A stretch of 64,000 nucleotides of DNA from assembly GCA_009838765.1 (NCBI GenBank), contig VXQX01000086.1, forward strand, positions 1 through 64,000. Reading direction: 5' to 3'. Below are positions 33,668 through 42,814 of the stretch, one piece after another (the first letter of the stretch is position 1; each line of letters starts with the position of its first letter). Under the pieces are notes generated by a model. It had not been told where the DNA came from. It saw nothing but the letters and a program-made list of their open reading frames with translations, and ran no database searches. This stretch comes from Gemmatimonadales bacterium. Lineage in GTDB: Bacteria > Gemmatimonadota > Gemmatimonadetes > Palauibacterales > Palauibacteraceae. Made by a program: the position numbers and the translations under genes.

Positions 33668-34792
33668 GTGAACACCTTTATCTCATCTCCACAGAGCGTG
33701 ATCGCGCGCACGGCCGTCGCAACTCCGAGGGGAGACCCGGCGGCGGTGCGGGCGCACCTCGACGCGCTGACCAAGCCGCCGGGCAGCCTCGGACGCCTCG
33801 AGGCGTTGGCGCTCCAGGTAGGCGTGGTCCTGGGCGACCCGCCGCCGCCGCTCGATGACGCGGTGGTGTTCGTTTTTGCGGCGGACCATGGAGTTGTCGC
33901 GCAGGGAGTGTCGGCGTATCCGGCCGAGGTCACCGCCCAGATGTGCGCGAACTTCTCCGGTGGCGGCGCGGCGATCAACGTGCTCGCGCGGGCGTGCGGC
34001 GCCCGGGTGCGGGTCGTTGACGTGGGCGTCGCGGGGGACGTGGGCGGGCTGGTGGGGATCGAGCACCGGAAGATCCGCGCGGGGACGGACGATCTTTCGG
34101 CGGGGCCGGCAATGACCGCGCGCGAGGTCGAAGAGGCGCTGGCGGTGGGTGTGGAGGCGGCAGGCGGTGGGGGCGGCTCCGGCGGAACGGCGCGTCCCGC
34201 CGATCCCTTGCTCGTGGGCGTGGGCGAGATGGGCATCGGGAATACCACCGCGGCAGCCACCGTGACGGCCTGCCTGACGGGGACGGCGGCGCGCGAGGTC
34301 GTCGGCCGCGGAACGGGCGTCGATGAGGCCGGGCTCGCTCGCAAACGCGACGTAGTGGAGCGCGCGGTGGCGCGGGCCGCCCGCGGCGGGGATCCCCGGG
34401 ACGACGCCGTCGCGGTGCTGAGGCAGGTGGGCGGGCTCGAGATCGCGGCCATGTCGGGCGCCATGATCGGCGCGGCGGCGCGGGGCGCCCTCGTGCTGGT
34501 GGACGGGTTCATCTCGTCGGCTGCGGCGCTGGCGGCCTGCCGCCTGTGCCCAGGCCTGTCACCGTACCTGATCGCATCGCACCGCTCAACCGAGCCGGGC
34601 CACGCCGCGGCGCTCGATGCGCTCGGGCTCGTGCCCCTGTTCGACCTCGAGATGCGGCTCGGCGAGGGGACCGGGTGCGCGCTCGCCATCCCCATCGTAC
34701 GGGCGGCCGGAGCGCTGCTCCGCGAGATGGCGACCTTCGAATCGGCCGGGATCTCGGGACCGAGCGGGGGTCCGCCGCGGGCGGGATCATGA
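33668..34792 (+). CDS. cobT: Nicotinate-nucleotide--dimethylbenzimidazole phosphoribosyltransferase CobT
   Basis: About 374 residues; it makes alpha-ribazole 5'-phosphate for the B12 lower ligand. Family motifs are LTKPPGSLGRLEALA, FAADHGVVAQGVSAYP, NFSGGGAAINVLAR, VGEMGIGNTTAAA and the C-terminal GEGTGCALAIPIV. The start is uncertain; GTG 33668 fits the family length, while an ATG at 33560 would add 36 unlike residues. Its stop overlaps the cobU start, opening a coupled cobT-cobU-cobS-cobC operon. Confidence 0.93.
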   Translation: MNTFISSPQSVIARTAVATPRGDPAAVRAHLDALTKPPGSLGRLEALALQVGVVLGDPPPPLDDAVVFVFAADHGVVAQGVSAYPAEVTAQMCANFSGGGAAINVLARACGARVRVVDVGVAGDVGGLVGIEHRKIRAGTDDLSAGPAMTAREVEEALAVGVEAAGGGGGSGGTARPADPLLVGVGEMGIGNTTAAATVTACLTGTAAREVVGRGTGVDEAGLARKRDVVERAVARAARGGDPRDDAVAVLRQVGGLEIAAMSGAMIGAAARGALVLVDGFISSAAALAACRLCPGLSPYLIASHRSTEPGHAAALDALGLVPLFDLEMRLGEGTGCALAIPIVRAAGALLREMATFESAGISGPSGGPPRAGS

Positions 34793-35322
34793 TGGAACTC
34801 ATCCTCGTGACGGGCGGCGTGCGCTCGGGCAAGAGCCGGTGGGCTCAGGACGAGGCGCTGGCGCGCGGCGGGGACGAGGTCACCGTGATCGCGACCGCGG
34901 AGGCCGTTGACGACGAGATGCGTGACAGGATCGAGGCCCACCGTCGCGATCGTCCCGCGGGCTGGCACACGGTCGAGGCGCCCGCGCGGGCGGGCGAAGC
35001 CATCCTCGCCGCTGGTACGGACACCGTCCTGCTGGATTGCGTGACCGTGTTGACCGGCATGGCGATCGGGAAATCGGGCGCCGGCGTCGAGGCAGCCGCG
35101 TTGGACGCGATGGCCGCGGAGATCGACGGGATCCTCGATGCGCGAGCGGCGCGCATCGGCGTGCTGGTCGTCGTGACGAACGAGGTGGGGTGGAGCGTGC
35201 ATCCGCCCACCGCCTTGGGGCGCTGGTATCAGGACGGGCTGGGCATCGCCAATCAGCGTCTCGCCGGCGCCGCCGATCGGGTGGTTCTCATGGTCTCCGG
35301 GCTGGAGCTGCGCTTGAAGTGA
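34789..35322 (+). CDS. cobU: Bifunctional adenosylcobinamide kinase / guanylyltransferase CobU
   Basis: 177 residues. The P-loop GGVRSGKSRWA is at the start, followed by LLDCVTVLT and the conserved TNEVGWSVHP, then ALGRWYQDGLGIANQRLA. It phosphorylates adenosylcobinamide and adds GMP. The ATGATG at 34789-34794 overlaps the cobT stop and the cobS start overlaps its stop. Confidence 0.94.
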   Translation: MMELILVTGGVRSGKSRWAQDEALARGGDEVTVIATAEAVDDEMRDRIEAHRRDRPAGWHTVEAPARAGEAILAAGTDTVLLDCVTVLTGMAIGKSGAGVEAAALDAMAAEIDGILDARAARIGVLVVVTNEVGWSVHPPTALGRWYQDGLGIANQRLAGAADRVVLMVSGLELRLK

Positions 35323-36119
35323 GGGCCTCGCTCCGAGGCGCGCGCGCCGCCTTCGTCTTCCTGACGCGTCTGCCGCTGGGCGGCTTCCCCTACTCGGCGG
35401 AGGAGTGGCGGTGGGCCTCGGCGTGGTTCCCTTTCGTCGGCATGGTGCTCGGAGGGGTGTGCGCGGCCGTGTGGGGATGGCTGGCGCCGCTGGGCCCGTG
35501 GGTGGCGGCGATGAGCGTGCTCGTCCTGTCGATCCTGCTGACGGGCGCCTTCCATGAGGATGGATTGGCCGACACGGCCGACGCGCTGGGCGGAGCGACG
35601 GACCGCGAGGGGATCTTCGTCATCCTGAAGGACTCGCGGATCGGCGCCTTCGGGGGCCTGGCGCTCGTGACGTCCATCGCGTTTCGGCTCGTGCTGCTCG
35701 CGCAGTTGGGGAGTCCGGCACGGGCATCCGCGCTCGCGGCAGCGCCCGCCGCGCTGCTCCTCGCGCACGGCCTGGCGCGGGTCGGCCCGGTTTGGCTGAT
35801 GGTCGCCCTCCCGTACGCAAGCGCCGCGGCGGCGAAGAGCGGCCACGTCGCGCGGGCCGGGGCGGCGCAGGCAGCGGTTGCGACCGTCGTCGGCGTGGCC
35901 GGCGCGGCGGCCGTGGCCGTGGCGGCGGGTGCGATCGATGCGACCGGCGCCCTCGCCGCCTTTGCCGCGATGGCCCTCGCCACCGTGCTCTGCGGTCTGA
36001 GATTCCGCGCACGCGCCGGAGGCGTGACCGGCGACTTCCTCGGCGCGACGGAGCAGGTGAACGAGATCGCGATCCTCGGTGCCCTGCTCGCGGTGCAGGT
36101 CGCGCAGGGTGCCGCGTGA
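35319..36119 (+). CDS. cobS: Adenosylcobinamide-GDP ribazoletransferase CobS (cobalamin synthase)
   Basis: 266 residues with about six transmembrane segments. FLTRLPLGGFPYSAEEWRWA and the acidic TGAFHEDGLADTADALGG (Mg-binding) are diagnostic; DSRIGAFGGLALV and GGVTGDFLGATEQVNE complete the signature. It joins adenosylcobinamide-GDP with alpha-ribazole. GTG 35319 overlaps the cobU stop. Confidence 0.94.
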   Translation: MRASLRGARAAFVFLTRLPLGGFPYSAEEWRWASAWFPFVGMVLGGVCAAVWGWLAPLGPWVAAMSVLVLSILLTGAFHEDGLADTADALGGATDREGIFVILKDSRIGAFGGLALVTSIAFRLVLLAQLGSPARASALAAAPAALLLAHGLARVGPVWLMVALPYASAAAAKSGHVARAGAAQAAVATVVGVAGAAAVAVAAGAIDATGALAAFAAMALATVLCGLRFRARAGGVTGDFLGATEQVNEIAILGALLAVQVAQGAA

Positions 36120-36646
36120 TTCGGCTGCTCGCCATCCGGCACGCGCCCGTCGCCGTCGAGGGCGTCGTCTACGGGCAGACCGACGTGCCCACGACCCTGG
36201 ACGGAGCCGCGGCCGCCGCGCGCGTCGAGCCCGTCGTGGCCGAGTTCGCCCCGGGCATCATCTGGTCGTCCGATGCCGCGCGCTGCCGCGAGCCCGCCGC
36301 GCTGCTCGCGGATCGGCTCGCAGTCCCCCATCGCGTCGACGAGCGGGTGCGCGAGATGTCCTACGGCGATTGGGAGGGCCGGGCCTGGGACGCCGTGCCG
36401 CGCACCGAACTAGACGAATGGATGGCCGCCTGGCAGACGCGGTCCCCCCCGGGCGGGGAGACCGTCGCCGGGTTCACCGAGCGGGTTGCCGCGTGGTGGC
36501 GAGACCTGGACGCCGGTCGCCACTTCCTGATGGCCCACGCCGGGGTCGTGCACTGCCTCGACGTCGTCGCCGACGGACTCGCCTGGGGCCGCGCCATCGA
36601 GCAGCGGCTCGGCTTCCTGGCGGCCAAACGGTTCACGCGGACCTGA
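36116..36646 (+). CDS. cobC: Alpha-ribazole phosphatase-type histidine phosphatase CobC
   Basis: 176 residues in the histidine phosphatase superfamily. The phosphohistidine motif is IRHAPV, with Ala where most members have Gly (RHG). The later Glu site is in EMSYGDWEGR and the second histidine is MAHAGVVHCL. It should remove the 5'-phosphate from alpha-ribazole phosphate or adenosylcobalamin phosphate. It ends the cobTUSC operon; GTG 36116 overlaps the cobS stop. Confidence 0.9.
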   Translation: MIRLLAIRHAPVAVEGVVYGQTDVPTTLDGAAAAARVEPVVAEFAPGIIWSSDAARCREPAALLADRLAVPHRVDERVREMSYGDWEGRAWDAVPRTELDEWMAAWQTRSPPGGETVAGFTERVAAWWRDLDAGRHFLMAHAGVVHCLDVVADGLAWGRAIEQRLGFLAAKRFTRT

Positions 36647-36701
36647 CCGCGGTCGAGCCGGCCCGGGTCCGGCCCGCCGGGTCCGGCCTGCGGCTTCGAG
36701 C

Positions 36702-38084
36702 CTACCGGAAACTCCTGATCTCGAGTCCCACCGGTCCCTGCCCCGCGGGGATGCTGTCGGTAAGCACCCAGGTCTCCGGAGCATAGCGGAAGATCCAGGG
36801 CGGCAGGTTCTGGCTCGCACTGCCGAAGAAGGTCTGGTAGAGCGAACCGTCCGCCGCCGTGTGCGCACCGAAGGCGCCCCGGCAACCGCCGCCGGCGAGA
36901 GGCGCGCAGATGGGGTTGGAGGCGTCCCGCACGAACGCTTTCGAGGTCGTGCTCCAGGCCACCGTCCCCGTGAAGAAGGCGGACGTAAAGAGCGTGCCGT
37001 CCTCCGACACGTGCACGTGTCCCGAACCCGCGGGGAATCCATCAACGACCTCGACAAGCTCGAGCGCGGCGGGATCGATGACCGCCAGCGTCGACGGCGC
37101 GACGTAGTTGCCGGTGTTCATCACATACAACATTCCATCGGGCCCGATGGCCCCGAACTGTGGATTGGTGCCGCCCGTCTCGATGGTCGCGGCGACGGTC
37201 ATCGTGAGCGGGTCGAGCGCGGTCACCACCCCATCGCCCGCCGGCGCATAGTTATCGTCGAGGTTCGCGGAGATGACGAAGGCGAGCGAGTTGGAGAACG
37301 GCACGATCCCGGTCGGAAACTGCGTCACCGGGATCAGGTCGCCGATGGCGCCGCCGGCCTGTCCGATCGTGAACCTGCCCACCTCATCCGTCTGCTGGTT
37401 GGCCGCCAGCACCGTTCTGTCGTCCACGAAGGCCGACCCGGTGGCGTTCCCGGACTCGAAGAGGAAATACGCGCCGATCTGTCGAGTACGGAGATCGATT
37501 ACGGCGACAGAGGCTGCGTTTCCGAGGGGGACGACGCCCGTCTCGCCGCGGATGCTGATGCCGGTGGGGGTCACCGCGCTCGACGCCCCCAGGGCGATGT
37601 CGCGGTTCTCGTCCGGATCGCCGAGTTGAAAGAGCCGCAGCGCGTTCGCGCTCGATTTCACGACGATGCCGATCTGGTCGTCGGCCACCGTTCCGTCGAG
37701 AAACTCCAGCCTCTCGACCAGCAGCGAGACCGAGGCGTTGCCGGTGTTGCCGTCGGAGTCCGTCGCCGTCAGCGTGATCGTGTGCACGCCCACCGACGGC
37801 GATTCGACCGCCAGCGGCGATCCCGTGCCCAGCGCCCCGTCGATCGAGCTCGTCCAGGCCAGAGCGGCGTTCCCCAGCGCGCCGTCCTGCGGATCCGTGG
37901 CTGTGCCGGCCAGTTGGACCGGCGTCCCTTCGCTGACCATGAGCCCGGAGGCCGGTGAAGTGATCGTCACGGAGGGCGTGCCGGGCCCGGTGGGGCCCAC
38001 GGGTTCGACGGGGGTTTCCTCGCCGCATGCGGCCCAAATGACGAGGGCGAGGAGGATGATGGGGCGAAGCGCGATTCGGGTCAT
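36702..38084 (-). CDS. Surface lipoprotein with Ig-like domain and beta-propeller, linked to btuB
   Basis: 460 residues with a lipobox (ALVIWAAC, Cys20). An Ig/PKD-like domain (about 37-125; PSVTITSPASGLMVSEGTPV) precedes a YncE-like propeller with repeated blades (GDGVVTALDPLTMTVAATIE, APSTLAVIDPAALELVEVVD). It is 52 bases downstream of the B12-riboswitch-controlled TonB receptor on the same strand, so it is probably co-regulated by cobalamin and may capture B12 on the cell surface, like lipoproteins beside Bacteroidota BtuB. The binding role is inferred. Confidence 0.85.
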   Translation of the reverse strand: MTRIALRPIILLALVIWAACGEETPVEPVGPTGPGTPSVTITSPASGLMVSEGTPVQLAGTATDPQDGALGNAALAWTSSIDGALGTGSPLAVESPSVGVHTITLTATDSDGNTGNASVSLLVERLEFLDGTVADDQIGIVVKSSANALRLFQLGDPDENRDIALGASSAVTPTGISIRGETGVVPLGNAASVAVIDLRTRQIGAYFLFESGNATGSAFVDDRTVLAANQQTDEVGRFTIGQAGGAIGDLIPVTQFPTGIVPFSNSLAFVISANLDDNYAPAGDGVVTALDPLTMTVAATIETGGTNPQFGAIGPDGMLYVMNTGNYVAPSTLAVIDPAALELVEVVDGFPAGSGHVHVSEDGTLFTSAFFTGTVAWSTTSKAFVRDASNPICAPLAGGGCRGAFGAHTAADGSLYQTFFGSASQNLPPWIFRYAPETWVLTDSIPAGQGPVGLEIRSFR

Positions 38085-38135
38085 GAGAATCCATCCATGG
38101 TTGAGGGGGTCCGGTGAACGAAGTGGACTGCGCGG

Positions 38136-40373
38136 TCATCTCGCGGTTCCGAGGCGGATCCGCGTCGACCAGCCGCGGCCCGGCAGTGGGTAGTCGACGA
38201 GCAGCGCGGCGCGTTCGTCGAGGAGGTTCGTGACGGCCAGCTCGAGCCGTCCGGCGAACCGGCCCAACTCGAAGGGCAGGGCGATGCCGGCGTTGAACAG
38301 CGTGTATGCGGCGAGCGCGTTCAGCGGCGAGCCCGGCACCGTGCGGCGCGCCCCGACGTGTGTGCCCGACGGCGTGAGCGTGAGCCCGGCCGGCAGCCCG
38401 ATGCCCAGGGCCAAATCGGCCGTGAAGCGCGGTCGGTAGGCGACCTGCCCCTCCAGGGCGGCGCCCGCGTACTCAACCTCGGACCAGGCGGCGCCGGCGG
38501 TGAAACTGTGCGTGCGTCCGAATGCGGCCAGGTCCGTCGTGGCCCCGAGTTCGAGGCCGCGGCGCGCGACGTCGTAGTTGTCCGGGCTCCACACGAACCG
38601 GTGGTCCGGGAACCAGATGATCATGCCGTCGAGATCCGCCCGGTAGGCGGTCGCGCGCAGTTCTCCGGTGGCCGGGCCGACCGACCATCGCTGGGCGAGC
38701 GTCGCGGAGAGTTCTCCCCGTACGCGCTCCGGCCCGAGGTCGGGATTCGGCTCGACGAGCACCCCCTCCTGGAAGAAGAGGTCGCCGAGTCCGGGAGGGG
38801 AGAAGCCGCGGCCCCAGCGGAGGTCGAGGGCGAGCCCGGCCCGGGTCAGGGCGGCTTCGACGGCGGGCGACAGGGTCACGCCGTCCACGAGGTCGTGCCG
38901 GTCGGCGCGGAGGGAGGCGCCCAGGTCGAGATGGAAACCGGGCCGAAGCTGCCAGCCGCGCCCGGCGTGCGCCCACGCCCCGAGCTCGTCGAGACCGACC
39001 TCGGGCGAGGTCAGCGCGTTAGACTCGACATCGAGCCGCGCCGCGTGGAGGCCGAACCGCAGGTCGAGCACTTCGCGCGACGACGGCGCCGCTTCCGGGC
39101 TCCACCATCCATCCAGAGCGAGCTCCGCCCGCCGCACTCGCGTCCGGGTATCGTAGGCACGCCCGAAGGGGGGCTCTGGATCCGCGTACTCCGCGCGCTG
39201 CCATTGGACCGAACCGCGGGCCGAGCCCCCGAGGCGCGACGCCGGGGACGCACCGTCCGATTCGACCGTGACGCCGAGCCCGTAGCGCCGGTGGCGCTGG
39301 CGACCCGTGGCGGAGGGCTGCGCGATGGTCCCCGGGCTCCCCCGCTCGATGTCGCTGAGGTGGGCACGAAGCGATGCTTCCGCGTTCCCCCGTCGGGTGA
39401 TGCGGAAGTCTCCGCCCCCGTGTGAGAAGGCGGAGTTCTCGCGGGTCGTCTCGCCGCCGCCGCGGAAGGCGGGGACGTCGTAGGTGAACGCGCCGTTCGA
39501 TCGCCGCCAGCGGGCGCCGCCGGAGACCGACCAGGTGTCCCCGAACCCGCTCGACCCGGTGATGGCCGTCTCCGCCGAAGACCAGGCGCCCATCCCGGCG
39601 GTGACAGCGGCGGTGGTCGCGCCACGGGCGCGGCTCTCCAGGAGGACGACGCCGCCGAGCGCCTGCGGTCCGTACCGAGCGGACTGCGCTCCCGGAATGA
39701 CGGCGATGCGGGAGATGGATTCGAGGTCCACCGTGCTGAGGTCCGCGATGCCGGTGAGCGGAGAGTTGATTGGCGTTCCATCGAGCAGCACCAGCACCTG
39801 GTCGCCGCCCGCGCCGCGCAATTGCAGAACGGCGGGGGCCCCCGGCCCACCCTGCCTCACCACCGTTGCCCCGGGAACGCGTTCGAGTGCGGCCGGGAGA
39901 TCCGTCACTCCAGGCGGAAGGCTGGCGGTCTCCAACACCGTCGCGCCGGCGTCCCGTTCGCGGGATGCCACCTGTACCACCAGCCCCCTGAGCCGCACCG
40001 GCGGCGGATCGAGCACGATGCTCGTTCGCGTGACCCGCCCGTTCACGGCTTCGACCTCGACCGCGGCCTCCAGGAAGCCGGGCGCCGAGATCACGAGGAC
40101 GTGCCGGCCGGGCGAGAGCCCTCGCAGGACGGCAACGCCGCGTGCGTCGGTTGTTGCCTGGAAACCCGCGCCGCGGACGGCGACGGTAGCACCCGGAACG
40201 GCGACGGCCGTACCCGCCCCAGCCGCAGCCGCGCCCGGAGCGGCCGGCGCAGTCCTCGCCGCCCGCACGGACACGTGAACGGCCGCGGCGACCTGGGAGG
40301 GGAGCGCGTGTACCGAAGTGCCCGGCAGGGCAGCTCCGGCAGTCAGGATGGCAATCGCGAACTTCGTCTTCAC
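38136..40373 (-). CDS. btuB: TonB-dependent outer-membrane receptor, BtuB-like cobalamin transporter
   Basis: 745 residues from GTG 40373. Signal peptide (about 1-24), carboxypeptidase-like regulatory domain (about 55-130; GATVAVRGAGFQATTDARGV), plug domain (about 150-260; ALERVPGATVVRQGGPGAP, VLVLLDGTPINSP, SISRIAVIPGAQSARYGP) and a 22-strand barrel ending near VTNLLDERAALLVDYPLPG and GTAR. There is no canonical aromatic C-terminus. It lies directly behind a cobalamin riboswitch, which supports B12 as substrate. Expressed when B12 is scarce. Confidence 0.93.
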   Translation of the reverse strand: MKTKFAIAILTAGAALPGTSVHALPSQVAAAVHVSVRAARTAPAAPGAAAAGAGTAVAVPGATVAVRGAGFQATTDARGVAVLRGLSPGRHVLVISAPGFLEAAVEVEAVNGRVTRTSIVLDPPPVRLRGLVVQVASRERDAGATVLETASLPPGVTDLPAALERVPGATVVRQGGPGAPAVLQLRGAGGDQVLVLLDGTPINSPLTGIADLSTVDLESISRIAVIPGAQSARYGPQALGGVVLLESRARGATTAAVTAGMGAWSSAETAITGSSGFGDTWSVSGGARWRRSNGAFTYDVPAFRGGGETTRENSAFSHGGGDFRITRRGNAEASLRAHLSDIERGSPGTIAQPSATGRQRHRRYGLGVTVESDGASPASRLGGSARGSVQWQRAEYADPEPPFGRAYDTRTRVRRAELALDGWWSPEAAPSSREVLDLRFGLHAARLDVESNALTSPEVGLDELGAWAHAGRGWQLRPGFHLDLGASLRADRHDLVDGVTLSPAVEAALTRAGLALDLRWGRGFSPPGLGDLFFQEGVLVEPNPDLGPERVRGELSATLAQRWSVGPATGELRATAYRADLDGMIIWFPDHRFVWSPDNYDVARRGLELGATTDLAAFGRTHSFTAGAAWSEVEYAGAALEGQVAYRPRFTADLALGIGLPAGLTLTPSGTHVGARRTVPGSPLNALAAYTLFNAGIALPFELGRFAGRLELAVTNLLDERAALLVDYPLPGRGWSTRIRLGTAR

Positions 40374-40471
40374 TCGACCCCGTCTTCTCCGGGACGGGGA
40401 AGAGCACGGTCGAACGTCCACGCGACGGCGTGAACGCGGGACCACGCCCTCCCGCGAGGGTGTCGATCCGA

Positions 40472-40660
40472 AGACGGAGGAGAGGTCTCCTGGCTTGGGA
40501 CGGATCCGCTCGCCTTCCCGGGCCTCCGCGGCCCAGTGGCTTCGTGAACGGAACGCTGAGGGATCGAGTCCCTCTGTCCCTTTACAGTGGCGGGGCCGCG
40601 CCGGACTTTCACCGGACTTCCGAGCGCCCCTCCGTCTATGAACTGCGATGATGGATACAG
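40472..40660 (-). promoter_or_regulatory. Cobalamin riboswitch controlling btuB
   Basis: Read on the minus strand it contains the AdoCbl aptamer hallmarks: AGTCCGGTGAAAGTCCGG, GCGGCCCCGCCACTGTAA, the P-region GGGAAGGCGAGC and the B12-box-side AAGCCAGGAGACC. It ends about 100 bases before btuB. Binding of cobalamin should shut off the receptor and the following lipoprotein. Confidence 0.93.
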
Positions 40661-41733
40661 GCTCTGTAGACAGCGTGCAAGCCAGTGTAGCGTTGCCGCG
40701 CGGTGCCTCGGTGCACCCGGCACGGCGCCCAGCCGCGGCACGCGCGGGGTCCGCGACCTGGGCCGCCCCGGCCACCTGCGGCGAACTCGTCCAGGGCTTC
40801 GGTCGCGGCCGATGGCTCCAGATCGCGGCTCCCGTCGACCTGTACCGAGCCGCCCGCGCGGAAGTCGTGTCCCCCGCCCACGCCGAAGCTGGTGCTTCTC
40901 GCCGCCACGCCAAGGTGAAGCGCGGCCTGGAGGTCCTGCTGCGCGAGCGGCCCGGCCGCGCCCTGCGCGTGATGCTCGGCGGTGACGAGTTGCCCCGGGC
41001 GAGCGGCTTCGGAAGCAGCACTGCCGACCTTGGTGCGGCGTTGCGGGCGGGCGTGGACGCCCTCGGCCTGCGGGGGTCCGACGACGCGGTCGTAAGCACC
41101 GCCCTCCAGGTCGAACCGACCGGCGGCTCCCTCCTCCCTGGGCTGGTCCTGTTCGATCATCGTCGGGGCACGATCCGGGAACCGCTCGGCCCGCCCCCGG
41201 CCCTCAACATCCTCTGCTTCAGAGTCCCCGGGGCGGTGGACACGGTGGCGTTCAACCGGGGCCTCCCGACGCGACTCCCCGAACACGTCCTGAAAGTCTG
41301 GCGCGACGCATTCCGGCTCTGCGCCGAAGGGATCGCGCACGGCGACCCCGGGAAGATTGGCGCGGCGGCAACCGCGAGTGCCGCCGCGGCCCTTCGGCTG
41401 GGGTGTTCTCCCGCCCCGCCGGGACTGGAGGTCTGTGCCCGGGAGACGACGGCGCTCGGCATCCTGCGGGCTCACTCGGGCACCGTTTGGGGACTGCTCT
41501 ACCCGAAGGACGAGACGCCGGTCCCCGGGGAGGTCTCGGAGATCCTCAACCGCGGAGGGCCTGTCACCGTGCCGGTGCTGCCCGCGCGTTCGTCTGCGAT
41601 GGTCGCGTCGCTGAGGCTGATCGGCGGCGGCTGTCGAGTTGCCCCACCCTCCGACATGCGGCTATCGTCGCAGATTGACGCGAGGGGGCCACCGGAAGTT
41701 CGGTCAGAAACCGACGCGGCCCCGCCACTGTAG
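40648..41733 (+). CDS. pduX: L-threonine kinase PduX-like GHMP kinase
   Basis: 361 residues from ATG 40648; later GTG/TTG starts near 40693-40711 also fit, because the N-terminal 30 residues look non-conserved. PATCGELVQG and the GHMP glycine-serine motif ASGFGSSTADLGAALRAG match PduX-type kinases. It phosphorylates L-threonine for the B12 aminopropanol arm. The gene sits between two cobalamin riboswitches; its 5' end touches the btuB aptamer and its last 25 codons lie inside the downstream one. C-terminal residues after about 330 may not be conserved. Confidence 0.85.
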   Translation: MMDTGSVDSVQASVALPRGASVHPARRPAAARAGSATWAAPATCGELVQGFGRGRWLQIAAPVDLYRAARAEVVSPAHAEAGASRRHAKVKRGLEVLLRERPGRALRVMLGGDELPRASGFGSSTADLGAALRAGVDALGLRGSDDAVVSTALQVEPTGGSLLPGLVLFDHRRGTIREPLGPPPALNILCFRVPGAVDTVAFNRGLPTRLPEHVLKVWRDAFRLCAEGIAHGDPGKIGAAATASAAAALRLGCSPAPPGLEVCARETTALGILRAHSGTVWGLLYPKDETPVPGEVSEILNRGGPVTVPVLPARSSAMVASLRLIGGGCRVAPPSDMRLSSQIDARGPPEVRSETDAAPPL

Positions 41734-41840
41734 GAGGTCCGGATCCCATCGGCGGATCCGAAACGACGCGCTCGACGGCCACTGGTTGATCCCGGGAAGG
41801 CGAGCGCTGTCACCTCGAGCCAGGAGACGCGGCTCCCTCG
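41655..41840 (+). promoter_or_regulatory. Second cobalamin riboswitch, controlling the btuFCD-cbiB-cobD-cobO-cobQ operon
   Basis: The plus strand contains GAAGTTCGGTCAGAAACCGA, then GCGGCCCCGCCACTGTAGG, then CCACTGG, GGGAAGGCGAGCGC and GAGCCAGGAGACGCGG, the ordered hallmarks of an AdoCbl aptamer. It ends about 35 bases before btuF. Its 5' half overlaps the 3' end of the pduX frame. Confidence 0.92.
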
Positions 41841-41875
41841 TCCTCTGAACACCATCCTTCGAGGGAGGGGACCCG

Positions 41876-42814
41876 GTGTACACGGCACACCAGGCCACGC
41901 CAGGCGCGACGGCGCCCCCGAATTACCGGTGCGCGCGGTGGATCGCCGTCCTGCTCGCCCCGGCCCTCCTGACGGCCTGTACCCCAGACGGGAATCCGGA
42001 CATGCCCGCGGTTTCCGTCACGGACGATGCGGGATACACCGTCGCGCTTACGGCGCCGGCGGGCCGCGTCTTTTCGGTGATCCCTTCGCTGACCGAATCG
42101 ATCACCGCGCTCGATCCCGGCGTCCTCGTCGCGCGTACCCGGTTCGATCGGGCGCCGGAACTCGCTCACCTCCCTTCGCTTGGCGGGACCATACAACCGA
42201 ATCTCGAGGCCCTGGCCGGTCTTGAGCCCGATCTCGTCATCGCGTGGGCCGACGCATCCCAGCGCGCGGTGGGGGAACGGGTAGACGCGCTGGGCATTCC
42301 CGTCTACCGGGCGGTAGTGCAGACGATTGACGACGTGCGCAGTCACCTGCGCCGCCTGGGCACGCTGCTCGGCCGCGAGGAACGGGCCGCCGCGCTGGTG
42401 GACTCGCTGGACCTCGCACTGGAGGGCGTGGCCGCCACGGTGCGCGGCCGCGAGCGCGTCGACGTCTACTACTCCGTCTGGCACGACCCGCCGCAGACGA
42501 CCGGGCCGGGAACCTTCATCGACCAGGTGATCGAGCACGCGGGCGGGCGAAACATCTTCAGCGATGCCACGCGCTCGTGGCCGCGGGTGTCCATCGAGGC
42601 GATCATGCGGCGCGATCCCGACGCCCTCGTCATCGCTCGACACGCGCCCGGCGCGCCGGGTGCGCCATGGCTCGAGGGGCCGGGCTGGCGGGAACTGCGG
42701 GCCGTCCGCAACGGTCGCTATCTCCTCGTCGACGGCGACCTCTTCAATCGCCCCGGACCCCAAGTGGCCGAGGCGGCGCGTCGCATGGCCCATTTCCTGC
42801 ATGGGCCGCGTTGA
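41876..42814 (+). CDS. btuF: Cobalamin ABC transporter substrate-binding lipoprotein BtuF
   Basis: 312 residues from GTG 41876 (GGGAGGGG upstream). A lipobox (APALLTAC) anchors it in the membrane. The helical-backbone metal-receptor fold shows FSVIPSLTESITALDPG, SLGGTIQPNLEALAGLEPD and LVIARHAPG. Gene order with BtuC and BtuD and the upstream riboswitch define the substrate as cobalamin. The stop is overlapped by the BtuC TTG start. Confidence 0.92.
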   Translation: MYTAHQATPGATAPPNYRCARWIAVLLAPALLTACTPDGNPDMPAVSVTDDAGYTVALTAPAGRVFSVIPSLTESITALDPGVLVARTRFDRAPELAHLPSLGGTIQPNLEALAGLEPDLVIAWADASQRAVGERVDALGIPVYRAVVQTIDDVRSHLRRLGTLLGREERAAALVDSLDLALEGVAATVRGRERVDVYYSVWHDPPQTTGPGTFIDQVIEHAGGRNIFSDATRSWPRVSIEAIMRRDPDALVIARHAPGAPGAPWLEGPGWRELRAVRNGRYLLVDGDLFNRPGPQVAEAARRMAHFLHGPR

